DNA of 64,000 nt from Craterostigma plantagineum (taxonomy: Eukaryota > Streptophyta > Magnoliopsida > Lamiales > Linderniaceae), in the NCBI GenBank assembly GCA_027422505.1, contig JAPQWV010000304.1, positions 1 through 64,000 of the forward strand, given 5' to 3'. Made by a program: the position numbers and the translations under genes. The notes beneath the pieces were generated by a model. The model was not told where the DNA came from, made no database searches, and saw nothing but the letters and a program-made list of their open reading frames with translations. Below are positions 25,161 through 35,820 of the stretch, one piece after another (the first letter of the stretch is position 1; each line of letters opens with the position of its first letter).

Positions 25161-25608
25161 CATGGTTCGCCGTCGCGGCCGCATCGATGGGGGATTATTA
25201 TGGGACAAATCTTAACTAGATATAATTATGGGATTATTACAATGGCCTGTTCAAATCTATCATTTAAAATATTTATATTGTATTCCTATAAGCACACAAC
25301 AATTAATTGTAAAATATTTTCTCCAAATTCTCCACACAATTAAGATATTGTTGACTCTGTACCGCCACGTCACTCTTCATGGAATTAAATATTTGTAGAA
25401 AACCTTTATATATATATGTAATATATAGCCTTAACATGTACTTTTTGCATTTTTATAAATAATATATTGTATAATTGCAAGAAAACTTATATAATTTACA
25501 CTTTTTTCTACAAAAATTGCGTATCGTTCGCGACCGCGCCGCGATAATGCACAGTATCCGTATCGCTCGTATCCGCATCAACGTTCGCATCCGCGACGGC
25601 GAACCATG
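25161..25608. repeat. CpG-rich inverted repeat flanking AT-rich 0.4 kb
   Basis: The 18-mer CATGGTTCGCCGTCGCGG at 25161-25178 recurs in reverse complement at 25591-25608, with similar GAGAAATC just outside both. The sequence between is AT-rich except for an unusually CpG-dense block at about 25515-25600. This could be a small transposon with GC-rich ends or an inverted copy of the CBL leader. It sits 130 bp upstream of the CBL start codon. Confidence 0.55.
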
Positions 25609-26743
25609 CGAGAAATCAGCTTCGTCGAATATATTTACATGCAATAGTCAAGAAACAAGACTTACCTGCTGTTGGTCTAGCTTGTTCGCTGATAGAGAGG
25701 CAAAAGGTGATGCTCTTAGAGTCAAATATGAGGTCGCCATTTCCAATACTCAAATGCGTTTGAAGGTTGATGAAGAAAAGGGATAAGCACTGCATTCATA
25801 TACATACATATATATATATACATATATATATATATTAGTGATCGTCGAACGTAGTCTGACTTAATCAGCGGCATTATAGTATCTAGTAAGAGATTATCCA
25901 TAGCTAATTATGGTAAATATTCCCCTCTATTACGTTACGATCGAGGTAGGAATAACAGCTGAATCAGAAAAAACTAGATAAGGCCTTCGCTGGTAAAAGC
26001 TTTGCATTCCTTTTATATGCCATGATTATCCATAAGGTCTTTAAAGCATAATAAAAGAAAAACGATTCAAAGTATTAATTTCTTGATCCAAAATTTTCCC
26101 GCGCGGAAAGTGTTTGCAATCCTGGTTTTGGAGCCTGGGAATGCAAGTCCACCAACAGATTGGCAAATGGGCTGACCAAGTTTAATGAATGTAACAGTTA
26201 TGTTATGTCCGATTCTCTGAATTTTGGATCATTCAATGATAAAATAAAAAATGCCGTCGGTGGAGAAAAAGATTGCCATGATATGAGAATATTCCAGCTA
26301 TATAATCAGTTTATCTCAGAGATCTTAATACAACTTTTGTTGGGTTACCCCACATATCATTTACGTTGAAAAGATAGTACCTGCTCTGGCCCCATGATTT
26401 GAATTCTCCGAAACTCCTTCAATTCACATCCTTTCTCTTCATATAGCCATAGCCTTGAACCACAAAAGAGCTCAAAATCAACTTCAAATGGGGCATTGAA
26501 AGGCCTTTTGCCTTCTTAAGGAGGTTACTTATCTCCACCTCTAATTATCTCCATACTACATATCACTCACAGCTTTCTCCCTTCACTTCTTTGACACCCT
26601 TTGATTTCAACCAACACTTCCTTTCTTGGTCTTCACAGCTCATTACACGAAGTTGCAATATTTCGGGATATCTCCTTTCACAGTAGTTTCAAGAGAAGTG
26701 TCTGAGGAAGAAGATTATAAAAAAAAAAGATTGAAATCATCGA
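25609..26743. other. Intergenic; leader of glutaredoxin-like gene
   Basis: AT-rich with a short TATATA tract near 25810-25835. The last 200 bp is pyrimidine-rich and probably holds the 5' UTR of the plus-strand gene. No other coding frame. Confidence 0.5.
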
Positions 26744-27910
26744 ATGGGATGCTCAACTTCTCGCCCTTCTCATTTTATCAATCAACAACGAAATCCCACC
26801 TCAAATTCGCCTTCGTACCACTCGTTTTCCGACCCTTCTTCAACAACGCCTGTTTCAAGAACGCTGTCCCTGCCGACGGCGTTAGTGCACCACCCTCCGG
26901 CGAGAAAAGGGGACTCCAGTCACTACGTTTCCCTCAATTCGACCACATATGGTTCGCTTGCGTTGGTCGATCGTCACCACTCAGACTCTAGTTCTAACAA
27001 CCAATCTTCCCAGAAGAAGAACGTCGAAGATTTCGACGACTCCGAGGACCCTTTATCGCCAGACTCTGTAATCGATACGTGGGAGCTCATGGATGGGCTC
27101 GCTGAGGACGATTTCGATGGGTTTCAAACGGTGAAGAAGTCCTCTGAATTCGTGGAGCGTAAGCCTTTATGGCAGCACTTGTCTGAGGAATATTCGCTTT
27201 CCAAAGTGGGCTGCAATCTACTGATGCCGCCCAGACATCGAAATCTGTTTATTTCAGGAGAACAGCATCGATTCGAAAAGCTCGAACCCAAGTTAACAAA
27301 TGCCAAGTCTTCATCTGCTGAGAATAGCATCTCAAATTCCATAAAGTTCGATTCTTTAGAGTCGAACGAAGTGAAATCCACGGCTTCTGATGGCGAGGAG
27401 TCCTTTTACTTGAGAGAGGGTTATGAGGATGGGATTGTGCTGTATTACACGAGCTTGAGAGGCATAAGGAAGACATACGAGGATTGCTGCGCTGTTCGTA
27501 CGATCTTCAGAGGATTTAGAGTGTTCGTAGACGAGAGAGACGTCTCGATGGATCGATCTTTCAGAAACGAACTCAAGGAAGCTCTAAAGGGAAAGACGGC
27601 GAGCCTCCCCCAAGTCTTTATCAGGGGAAAACACGTCGGCGGCGGAGACGAGATAAAGCAGCTCAGCGAAAACGGAGGCCTGACGAAGCTCTTGCTTGGT
27701 TTCCCTCTCTTGGATGATTTTGGGTTCGCCTGCGAAATTTGCGGCGATGCGAAGTTTCTTCCTTGCCGCCATTGCAGTGGAAGTCGAAAGGTTTACGGAG
27801 AAGAAGAAGGGTCAGTTAAGATGTGTACGCAGTGCAATGAGAATGGACTAGTTCGATGCTCCGTATGTTGTCTGAGTTCGGTGGCTTATTATCAGACTAA
27901 CAATAAATAG
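26744..27910 (+). CDS. Glutaredoxin-domain Cys-rich protein
   Basis: A single-exon gene of 388 residues. It opens MGCSTSRPSHF, a likely N-myristoylation site with an adjacent Cys, so plasma-membrane attachment is plausible. The N-terminal ~215 residues are low-complexity and Ser-rich, with EDPLSPDSVIDTWELMDGL. A glutaredoxin fold follows (about 230-320): GIVLYYTSLRGIRKTYEDC, VFVDERDVSMD, LPQVFIRGKHVGGGDEI. The C-terminus has four CxxC pairs (CEIC, CRHC, CTQC, CSVC), likely a zinc-binding cluster. The canonical CPYC/CGFS redox site is absent, so this is the plant glutaredoxin-like Cys-rich group rather than an active reductase. A role at the membrane or with actin is reported for some relatives; not provable here. 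Confidence 0.92.
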   Translation: MGCSTSRPSHFINQQRNPTSNSPSYHSFSDPSSTTPVSRTLSLPTALVHHPPARKGDSSHYVSLNSTTYGSLALVDRHHSDSSSNNQSSQKKNVEDFDDSEDPLSPDSVIDTWELMDGLAEDDFDGFQTVKKSSEFVERKPLWQHLSEEYSLSKVGCNLLMPPRHRNLFISGEQHRFEKLEPKLTNAKSSSAENSISNSIKFDSLESNEVKSTASDGEESFYLREGYEDGIVLYYTSLRGIRKTYEDCCAVRTIFRGFRVFVDERDVSMDRSFRNELKEALKGKTASLPQVFIRGKHVGGGDEIKQLSENGGLTKLLLGFPLLDDFGFACEICGDAKFLPCRHCSGSRKVYGEEEGSVKMCTQCNENGLVRCSVCCLSSVAYYQTNNK

Positions 27911-28088
27911 AACACGGTATTGAATTGATGCGTTTTGTTCATATACCAAGGATGTAATGTACGTTACTTGTGATGAATAATAATTAATCTTTGTATATCC
28001 AAAATATCTTATATGCATATATATCGTCAAGAATATATCGTAAGGAAACTCGAGCTCAATAAAAATAAATGTGAAAGATTAGCTATCA

Positions 28089-28977
28089 TCACTTCTTTTC
28101 ATCAGGGCCAAAAAATGCAACCGCAATACCACGTGCTATGATTCCTACTGCAGCTGTAGTAACGCCAACAGTAATTACACCATCTGCGAATTGCATATTG
28201 CAAAGATTAAGACAAAAAACTTTATTTTATGTATAATATATGGATGATATTTGGACCTTTATATATTAGGCAGTGTGGAGTCTAACGTACCTTTAGTGAT
28301 TCGAACTAGGAGAGTCTTCTTTAGGGTCTGAGCTTTTCTATGGTAAGGTCCAATCTTGCAAAAAGAGACACGACAAACTAAAACATTAAGTTTTCCGAAC
28401 TTTCATGCGCAAATATGATCAGAAGTGTTTTAAATGTACTAACTTTCAAGCATTGGTCTATAAGCTGTCTGCTCTTAATATAGTTTCCTTTTCTGTAGTG
28501 TCCAACGCCAAGAAGATAAAGCTTCTCACTACTTTGCAGTGGACATGTCGTCTTCTTAAGCGAAACTGGCTTGGAATAAAATAATTTAGTTACATGAATA
28601 TATGTTGCAATAAGCAGTTAAGCAACTGATGATTACATATATACCTTTTTCAAGCATATGTATTCCCATGTCCAAATCCTTGGTATCCTTGGAGTGAACA
28701 AGGGCCGATGACAATCGCATTGTAGCTTCCCTTTGCCATTCTTCGCAGTCGTACTTTGTAGAGTCTTCAAATTCTCTTGCGCAATCCTACGGTGTCAGAG
28801 AAGAATATATTAATTATTAAACAACTGATAATAATAAGCACTAGTAAAGATAATATCTTTTTAAGGCATATTATTGCATACCCTGACATAATCGGCTGTG
28901 GTCCAAGGGATGTCGTCGCCGCCGCCGAAGAAATTCCACACAGGCGAGAGAATATCATTAATCTTAGCCTTCTTCAT
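28089..28977 (-). CDS. FIS1: Mitochondrial fission 1 protein (FIS1)
   Basis: Five exons (28977-28882, 28786-28645, 28565-28444, 28354-28291, 28183-28089) give 172 residues, the usual FIS1 size. Signatures are WNFFGGGDDIPWTTADYV, WQREATMRLSSALVHSKD, a TPR-like GVGHYRKGNYIKSRQLIDQC and TLKKTLLVRITKDG. A C-terminal membrane segment VITVGVTTAAVGIIARGIAV is followed by a short tail ending in KK. FIS1 is tail-anchored in outer mitochondrial and peroxisomal membranes and recruits the fission machinery. The exon 3/4 joint is the least certain: a GTTAGT donor at 28443 and a GCAAG acceptor. Both are needed to keep the frame. The Arg inside the membrane segment is unusual for a tail anchor. Confidence 0.9.
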
Positions 28978-29659
28978 CTTCTTTGTCCGATCACTACAAT
29001 AAACAGCCCAGAATCAAAATTCTGTAGTACACTTAATTCTCCGATATTATGTAGTGCCTTTGGGGTTAGGTTAGTTTGAGTAAGATTCATATTGCAATGT
29101 CTTATTTATAGTTTCCAATAAGGTAACTGACGGGCTATTTTATTGCTAAGAAATCTAATAGTATAACAGCTTACATAATTCTTAAGGAATAATTCGAAAT
29201 CAGATTTCTAATACAAGAAAACAAGTTCAAACACATTAAAGATCGTATTTTTATTACCTTTTTTTGCCTCTATTCTATATGCCTTTTTTAATACTAGGGT
29301 TTAGTTCCTTTTTTAATAACCCTTAATGCTTAATTGTGCCGACAGAAATCGATATCGGAATCGTCAAAAGGGTTAAGCTACAGATAAAAAAAAGACGTGT
29401 AATGAAATCACTAACGGAATCTTATAAATATATTAGACATGATATGATCATAATATATCATATAATCTTCGCAGTGTTCCCCATGTGGCAAAATGCAATA
29501 TATTCATGCTGTAAGACAAATCAAATCCATCAAAAGCAAGATTATGTCCCCTCTAATTAGAATTAATTAATGGGCTAATCGCAGAAAAGTTTGTTAATAG
29601 GTTGAGGTGAGAATATCAATACTGCGTATCCTTTGTCCCCTTTACCACATTAGGTTAAT

Positions 29660-29703
<44 letters not shown>

Positions 29704-30526
29704 TTTTTACTGAAAGCCTAACATCCCAATAAAACCCCAAAAGGCTGTGTCTTCTTCCCAACCATCACGGGTCACACACAAATATAAATGACCCACCAAT
29801 CACCATATATATAAAGTTCATTTTTTATAATATAATTAAAATAATAGAATAAGTATACAGCAAAACAAAACCGCGCAGACCATTATATATTCAACAAATT
29901 ATCTTAAAAATTGATTGCGCCGACTACAACTCCATGCATGTGCACAAATTACGCCAAGGAATAGTAGTTAAAGCTTGCAATTTGGAATGATCATACCAAT
30001 CACCGTTCAATGATTCAATAATTGTGGAGAAATGCATCGGCCCCACTTGAAGTATAATAACAATATTACTATTTAGGAAATATATATATAATATGCGTGC
30101 AACCAAAACCAATAAATACAACAAGGGATTGGTAATGAAAGAAGTGACATGTGCCCCCCACCTCATCGCGACAGAAGCTCCGATTCTGCGCTTGTCCCAT
30201 TTCGATTCCACTAAATTCCACCATTATTACAATACACGTATGTTCTTTTCTCTTCACCAAGTAAAACCCTCGGACAAAAAATGGGAGCACAAAATGTGGA
30301 TAAAATAAAATAGAACGACATTCACAACAATAAATTCTAACTTGAATGATAATCAGTAAAAAACAAAAACAAATCCGTGAAAAAATACTCCCGACATAAA
30401 AATAAACTTTAATATATAACAAACACATGCGCGTGGCTCGAAACAGAGATTGAGAGAGACGAGGATTTGTCTTTTTATATGTAATAATTCATATCGTTTG
30501 ATTCGATACGTTATAGGTACTTGCAA
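28978..30526. other. Intergenic, AT-rich; no gene seen
   Basis: FIS1 promoter side, then AT-rich DNA including a TA microsatellite, then the probable 3' UTR of the BOP gene. Short frames here show no similarity. Confidence 0.5.
29663..29701. repeat. (TA)n microsatellite
   Basis: An uninterrupted TA dinucleotide tract of about 39 bp. Confidence 0.95.
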
Positions 30527-31042
30527 TTAATACTGATCATGCGAGTGATGATGATACATTGAACCTGAAGCTTGATCGCTTTGACTGCTATGGCCACTGT
30601 TCTCATCGCCTTGTTGACTGCTCATCTGCGCTCCAAGATTCAGATACACCATCCTCGAATCAATACTAATCCCCCCACCCCCGCAGGCGCCGCCGTGCTT
30701 ATGCCGATGATAATCACTCACCTGCGGCGGCTGATAAACATTGCCCGGCGAGCTACCGCCGTCGTCGCCGCTCCTACTGCTATTCCCTTCTTCCCTAGAA
30801 ATCACCATAGCAGCAGACTGAACGAGCTCTAGACAAAGCCTGAGCTTATTAGGCTCTATACGGTGGTGGTTCAGCCCAGGAACCGCACCTTTGAACAAGA
30901 AATCCGAGGTCAAAGTCCTCAGCACGTCCAACGGCGTAATACCGTCCACCGTCCTGACATTAGGGTTCGCATGGTGATCTAAGAGAACCGAAACCATGTC
31001 TGGTGAAACCATCTCCGCCGCCATGTGAAGTGGGGTTTTCCC

Positions 31043-31385
31043 TGTTGGAAATTAGAACTTATATAGGAAGGGAGGAACTTATCGAATGATAGTGTTTAGA
31101 GGAAGAGGCTTTACAACACTTGATTCGATTTTGCTTGCTTAATACAAAATGCTTATACCTCACCCCTATTTATACTAGTTTCTACCACCTTAAGATTTTG
31201 CCAACACATCACTATTCTAGAATACTCCATAATAATATCTAGGTTCTATAAGATTCCTTAGAGTTCTATGGAGTTCTCTAGATTTTCCGTAAGTTTCTAG
31301 ATATTGGGCTTGTGTTCCTCCTTAGCCCAAATATTAAATCCACCTCTTAATATTCCAAGCCCAAATCAAGTTTATATTTTCAACA
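31043..31385 (-). repeat. 3' LTR of the copia element
   Basis: This 343-bp terminal repeat is identical, on my base-by-base reading, to the other LTR at 35478-35820. Confidence 0.97.
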
Positions 31386-31398
31386 CCCCCCCTTAAAC
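31386..31398 (-). other. Polypurine tract of the copia element
   Basis: On the element strand, GTTTAAGGGGGGG abuts the 3' LTR and overlaps the gag-pol stop codon (31393-31395). This is the expected site of plus-strand priming. Confidence 0.9.
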
Positions 31399-34300
31399 TT
31401 GATTTGTCATTCCGAGCATACTTCGTAGTCGTACGAAGTCTTCCTTCTTGAGTGGTTTGGTGAAAATATCGGCTACTTGATCTTTGGACTTCACGTACTC
31501 CATTTCAACATCCTTCCTTGTGATGCACTCTCTTATGTAGTGGTAACGTGTGTCGATGTGCTTGCTCCGATCATGGAAGACAGGGTTCTTGGCTAATGCT
31601 ATTGCTGACTTATTATCCACATGAATCTTAGTTGGCTCGTCTTGAGGAATTCCCAGCTCCTTAAGCAGATTCCGAAGCCAAATTACATGACATACACATG
31701 AAGTAGCCGCCACATACTCCGCTTCACATGTAGAGAGGGTAACGATCGGTTGCTTCTTTGACATCCATGTGAAGGCAGTGTCTCCCATGTAGAACACGAA
31801 TCCACTTGTGCTTTTGCGATCATCGACATCTCCTCCCCAGTCGCTATCGCTATATCCAACAAGCTTGAAATCATTAGAACTTGTGTAGTGCAAGCCATAG
31901 TTAGTCGTACCTTTGATGTATCGAAGAATTCTCTTAGCTGCCTTCAAGTGTGTCGTTGTTGGAGTTTCCATATGTCGACTGACGACTCCAACCGCATACA
32001 AAATATCGGGCCTTGTGCACGTTAAGTACCTTAGACTTCCAACCAAGCTCTTAAAGAATGTTGGGTCCACTTTTTCACCTTCTTCATGCTTAGTTAGCTT
32101 AGTACCGCACTCCATTGGCGTATCGACGGGATTTGAATCCTCCATCTTGAATTTCTTGAGTATCTCTTTCGCATAACCTTCTTGAGTTATGAGAATTCCG
32201 TTGTCACCTTGCTTCACTTCGATTCCAAGATAGTACGCCATAAGCCCGATATCGGTCATCTCGAACTCTCTAGTCATCTCTCTCTTAAAGTCCTTGTACA
32301 TGCTTGGGTTGTTGCCTGTGAAGATTAAATCGTCTACATACAAGCATACGATTAAGATATCGTTACCTTGAACTTTGATGTAGAGTGCATGCTCGTATGG
32401 ACACTTGATGAAGTTTCTTCCTTGAAGGTACTTGTCGATCCGTGAGTTCCACGCTCTCGGTGCTTGCTTCAACCCGTAAAGAGCCTTCTTCAATCTTAGG
32501 ACCTTGTCTTCTTCTCCAGCTACTTTATATCCTTGTGGTTGTTCTATATAAACTTCCTCCTCAAGAACTCCATTCAGAAAGGCGGACTTCACATCCATTT
32601 GATGAATTCTCCAATTGTTTTGAGCTGCCAAGGATATTATTAGTCGAACGGTTTCTAGTCGGGCGACTGGAGCAAATACCTCGTCATAGTCGATCCCCGC
32701 TCTTTGACTGTAGCCTTTAGCCACTAATCTCGCCTTGTATCTTTCAACTTCTCCTTTGGCATTTTTCTTTGCTTTATACACCCATTTTACGCCAATCGCC
32801 TTATGCCCTTTTGGAAGTGTTGTTAGCTCCCACGTGTCGTTCTTCTCGATAGCCTTAATTTCCTCATCCATGGCGTCTTTCCAGTTCTTATTTCTCACGG
32901 CTTCTTGAAAGCTCATCGGCTCACTATCCGCGAAGAGGCAGAAGAGGGTTACGTTATCTTGATCTTCTGGTACTCCACATATCTCTTTTAGGCTTCTGAA
33001 GCGTGGGGTTCTCTCGCTTGAGGTTTCGTCTTCTGAACTCGCATGCGATGATGTTATTGGAGTAGTGGGCTCGTCTTCTCCTTGCTCCAATATTGGCTGT
33101 TCTTTGTTATTTTCTTCGAAGAATGGAGTGTAATTGTACTCACCTCTGCATGTGCTCCAATCCCATTCTCCTTCTTCATCGAATATCACGTCTCGACTGA
33201 TGATAGTCTTCTTTGTCTTCGGATTGTAGAGTTTGTATCCCTTGGTGTTGTTATCATAGCCTATGAAGATGTACTTCTCGCTTTTGTCGTCCAATTTGCT
33301 TCTTTTCTCATCGGGAATGTGCACATGGGCTATGCTTCCGAATACTCTCAGATGGGATATCCCGGGTTTCCTACCACTCCATGCTTCTTGCGGTGTCATT
33401 CCCCACACACTCCTTGTTGGAGATCGATTAGAGAGGTAGACTGCGCATGCGACTGCTTCTGCCCAAAACTCCTTCGGTAGTTTCTTACTCTTGAGCATGC
33501 TTCTAGCCATGTCGAGGATTGTTCTGTTCTTTCTCTCTGCTACTCCATTCTGTTGGGGGGATCTTGGTACCGTCAGGGGTCGTCTGATCCCGTGCTCCTC
33601 GCAATACTTCTGAAATTCGGTCGAAGTGAACTCTCCTCCACGGTCGGACCTCATTGCTTTTATCTTGAGGCCACTTTCTTTCTCAACGAGGGCTTTGAAC
33701 TTCTTGAAGTTCTCGAATACTTCTGATTTGTGCTTTAAGAAGTATACCCATGTCTTTCTTGAAAAGTCATCGATGAAGAGAAGGAAGTAGTTACTCTTAC
33801 CAAATGAGCTCGGCTTGATCGGTCCGCACACATCAGTATGAATTAGCTCCAATGGTCCTTTAGCCCTTGAGCTCGACTCATTTGGAAAACTCTTCTTGAA
33901 CTGCTTTCCGACTAAGCAACCTTCGCATACTTGATTGGGGTGGTTGATGGATGGCAATCCTTTCACCATGTCCTTCTTTGATAGCAGTTCTAGTCCGCCG
34001 AAGTTTAGATGCCCATATCGAAGATGCCAAATCCACGATGGATCTTTATAGCATGTCTTGAGACATTTCGCAACATCGTTCATGATGTTGAGGACGAACA
34101 TTCTATTCCTTTGCATTGGTACCTTAGCGATTAATTTATTTGAACCATCTCTTATAGAAAGGTTATTATCTCTTAGGCGGATATCATAACCTTTCTCTAA
34201 GAGTTGCCCAAGACTTAAGATGTTACTCTTCATCTCCGGCACGTAGTAGACATTGGAGATGAATTGATGCCCACCATTCTTTAAGCGAATAAGAATGTTA

Positions 34301-35445
34301 CCTTTGCCTTTCACCGCGACCTTTGATTCGTCCCCGAATGCAACATTGCCTCTCACCGATTCATCAAGCTCTACGAACATGTTCCTTTTCCCGCACATGT
34401 GATTGCTTGCGCCGGTGTCTAGATACCACTTGTTACTCTCGCCTCTTTCATCATCCTTATGGGCTAGTAGTAGAATATCTTCTTCATTTTTCTCTTCGAC
34501 GTAGTTGGCCTTCTCCTCAACTCTATGTTTAGGAACTCTACACTCGGAAGAATAGTGCCCAAATCTCTCACAGTTGTAACACCTAACTTTTGATTTATCA
34601 TACCTTGATCTTGGGTTACCTCTCCCACGACCTCTCGTTGAGTTATCTCTTCTTTGGTGATTGTTGTTGCCTTCATCGTTGGGCCTCCAACCTCGTCCGT
34701 ATCCGCGTTCATGACCTCCACCTCGTTCTCCTCTTTGACCTCGTCCGCGACCTCGCTCTTCATATTTCTCATTATTATCCTTTTCTTTTATAGGATCAAC
34801 TTGCAGTTTGAGTAGTTGTTCTACAATCCCTTCCTTCTTCCTTTTCTTCTCTTCATGAGCTTGCAATGAGCCCAATAGTTGCTCCATCGTCATTTCTTCT
34901 AGATCCTTAGTTTCTTCTATGATGGCTACGATATGCTCGAATTTTGGATCTAACGAGCGAAGAATTTTCTCCATGATTCTAACATCATCAATTTTCTCGC
35001 CATTCCTCTTTAGTTGATTGGTTATTGCTAATACCCTCGAGAAGTAGTCCGACACAAATTCATCTTGTTTCATATGCAAGGCTTCAAACTCGGCTCTTAA
35101 AGTTTGAAGACGTACCTTCTTTACCGGATCCGCTCCTTTATACGACGTTTGAAGCTTCTCCCATGCTTCCTTGGCGGTCTTTGCTTCCGAAATCTTCTCG
35201 AAAGCGTCGTCATCTAATCCTTGATAGATTAGGTAGAGAGCTTTCTTGTCTCTCTTTCGCAATTCTCTCAAACTATCCTTTTGAGTTTGAGATTCGGTTT
35301 CTTCGTTCTTCGGCTCGACGTAGCCTTTCTCCACGATGTCCCATACGTCTTGTGATCCAAGGAGCGCCCTCATCTTGATACTCCAATTGTCATAGTTGCT
35401 CTTGTTGAGTGTCGGAACTTGGAAGGGAACCATGCCGCTCGCCAT
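31393..35445 (-). CDS. Copia gag-pol polyprotein, intact
   Basis: An uninterrupted frame of 1350 codons from the first ATG after the primer-binding site; the frame is open ten codons further upstream but without an ATG. Gag ends with a CCHC zinc knuckle ([14 protein letters not shown]). The protease has [13 protein letters not shown]. The integrase has its HHCC finger (HLRYGHLN ... CEGCLVGK) and DDE residues in [16 protein letters not shown] and [12 protein letters not shown]. The reverse transcriptase carries [21 protein letters not shown] and the YVDD box. RNase H has [19 protein letters not shown] and ADIFTKPL. Every catalytic motif I can check is present and no frameshift was seen, so the element may be autonomous. 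Confidence 0.96.
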   Translation of the reverse strand: MASGMVPFQVPTLNKSNYDNWSIKMRALLGSQDVWDIVEKGYVEPKNEETESQTQKDSLRELRKRDKKALYLIYQGLDDDAFEKISEAKTAKEAWEKLQTSYKGADPVKKVRLQTLRAEFEALHMKQDEFVSDYFSRVLAITNQLKRNGEKIDDVRIMEKILRSLDPKFEHIVAIIEETKDLEEMTMEQLLGSLQAHEEKKRKKEGIVEQLLKLQVDPIKEKDNNEKYEERGRGRGQRGERGGGHERGYGRGWRPNDEGNNNHQRRDNSTRGRGRGNPRSRYDKSKVRCYNCERFGHYSSECRVPKHRVEEKANYVEEKNEEDILLLAHKDDERGESNKWYLDTGASNHMCGKRNMFVELDESVRGNVAFGDESKVAVKGKGNILIRLKNGGHQFISNVYYVPEMKSNILSLGQLLEKGYDIRLRDNNLSIRDGSNKLIAKVPMQRNRMFVLNIMNDVAKCLKTCYKDPSWIWHLRYGHLNFGGLELLSKKDMVKGLPSINHPNQVCEGCLVGKQFKKSFPNESSSRAKGPLELIHTDVCGPIKPSSFGKSNYFLLFIDDFSRKTWVYFLKHKSEVFENFKKFKALVEKESGLKIKAMRSDRGGEFTSTEFQKYCEEHGIRRPLTVPRSPQQNGVAERKNRTILDMARSMLKSKKLPKEFWAEAVACAVYLSNRSPTRSVWGMTPQEAWSGRKPGISHLRVFGSIAHVHIPDEKRSKLDDKSEKYIFIGYDNNTKGYKLYNPKTKKTIISRDVIFDEEGEWDWSTCRGEYNYTPFFEENNKEQPILEQGEDEPTTPITSSHASSEDETSSERTPRFRSLKEICGVPEDQDNVTLFCLFADSEPMSFQEAVRNKNWKDAMDEEIKAIEKNDTWELTTLPKGHKAIGVKWVYKAKKNAKGEVERYKARLVAKGYSQRAGIDYDEVFAPVARLETVRLIISLAAQNNWRIHQMDVKSAFLNGVLEEEVYIEQPQGYKVAGEEDKVLRLKKALYGLKQAPRAWNSRIDKYLQGRNFIKCPYEHALYIKVQGNDILIVCLYVDDLIFTGNNPSMYKDFKREMTREFEMTDIGLMAYYLGIEVKQGDNGILITQEGYAKEILKKFKMEDSNPVDTPMECGTKLTKHEEGEKVDPTFFKSLVGSLRYLTCTRPDILYAVGVVSRHMETPTTTHLKAAKRILRYIKGTTNYGLHYTSSNDFKLVGYSDSDWGGDVDDRKSTSGFVFYMGDTAFTWMSKKQPIVTLSTCEAEYVAATSCVCHVIWLRNLLKELGIPQDEPTKIHVDNKSAIALAKNPVFHDRSKHIDTRYHYIRECITRKDVEMEYVKSKDQVADIFTKPLKKEDFVRLRSMLGMTNQV

Positions 35446-35462
35446 CGCCTTAGGATCTTCTA

Positions 35463-35474
35463 GCTCTGATACCA
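35463..35474 (-). other. Primer-binding site (tRNA-iMet)
   Basis: TGGTATCAGAGC on the element strand, three bases inside the 5' LTR, is the classic initiator-methionine tRNA complement used by plant copia elements. Confidence 0.95.
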
Positions 35475-35477
35475 CTT

Positions 35478-35820
35478 TGTTGGAAATTAGAACTTATATA
35501 GGAAGGGAGGAACTTATCGAATGATAGTGTTTAGAGGAAGAGGCTTTACAACACTTGATTCGATTTTGCTTGCTTAATACAAAATGCTTATACCTCACCC
35601 CTATTTATACTAGTTTCTACCACCTTAAGATTTTGCCAACACATCACTATTCTAGAATACTCCATAATAATATCTAGGTTCTATAAGATTCCTTAGAGTT
35701 CTATGGAGTTCTCTAGATTTTCCGTAAGTTTCTAGATATTGGGCTTGTGTTCCTCCTTAGCCCAAATATTAAATCCACCTCTTAATATTCCAAGCCCAAA
35801 TCAAGTTTATATTTTCAACA
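35478..35820 (-). repeat. 5' LTR of the copia element
   Basis: A 343-bp repeat ending at the right-hand TTCCC duplication. It carries a TATAAATAG box (35602-35610) on the element strand, the likely promoter of the genomic transcript. Confidence 0.97.

Larger units (their letters stand above)
31043..35820 (-). mobile_element. Full-length Ty1/copia LTR retrotransposon
   Basis: A 4,778-bp element on the minus strand, in the same sense as the BOP gene it disrupts. It has TG...CA ends, two 343-bp LTRs, a 5-bp target duplication TTCCC (31038-31042 and 35821-35825), a primer-binding site complementary to initiator-Met tRNA, a polypurine tract and one long gag-pol frame. Order gag, protease, integrase, reverse transcriptase, RNase H defines copia. 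No envelope-like gene is present. The lineage within copia was not assigned. Confidence 0.98.

Noticed and set aside
25171..25187. GCGGCCGCATCGAT-like string resembling a cloning linker
   Set aside because: It is embedded in an inverted repeat whose partner lies 0.4 kb away in clearly plant-like sequence, so vector contamination is unlikely.
34464..34772. Frames overlapping the copia gag-pol on both strands
   Set aside because: Shadows of the repetitive Gly/Arg/Glu-coding gag region.
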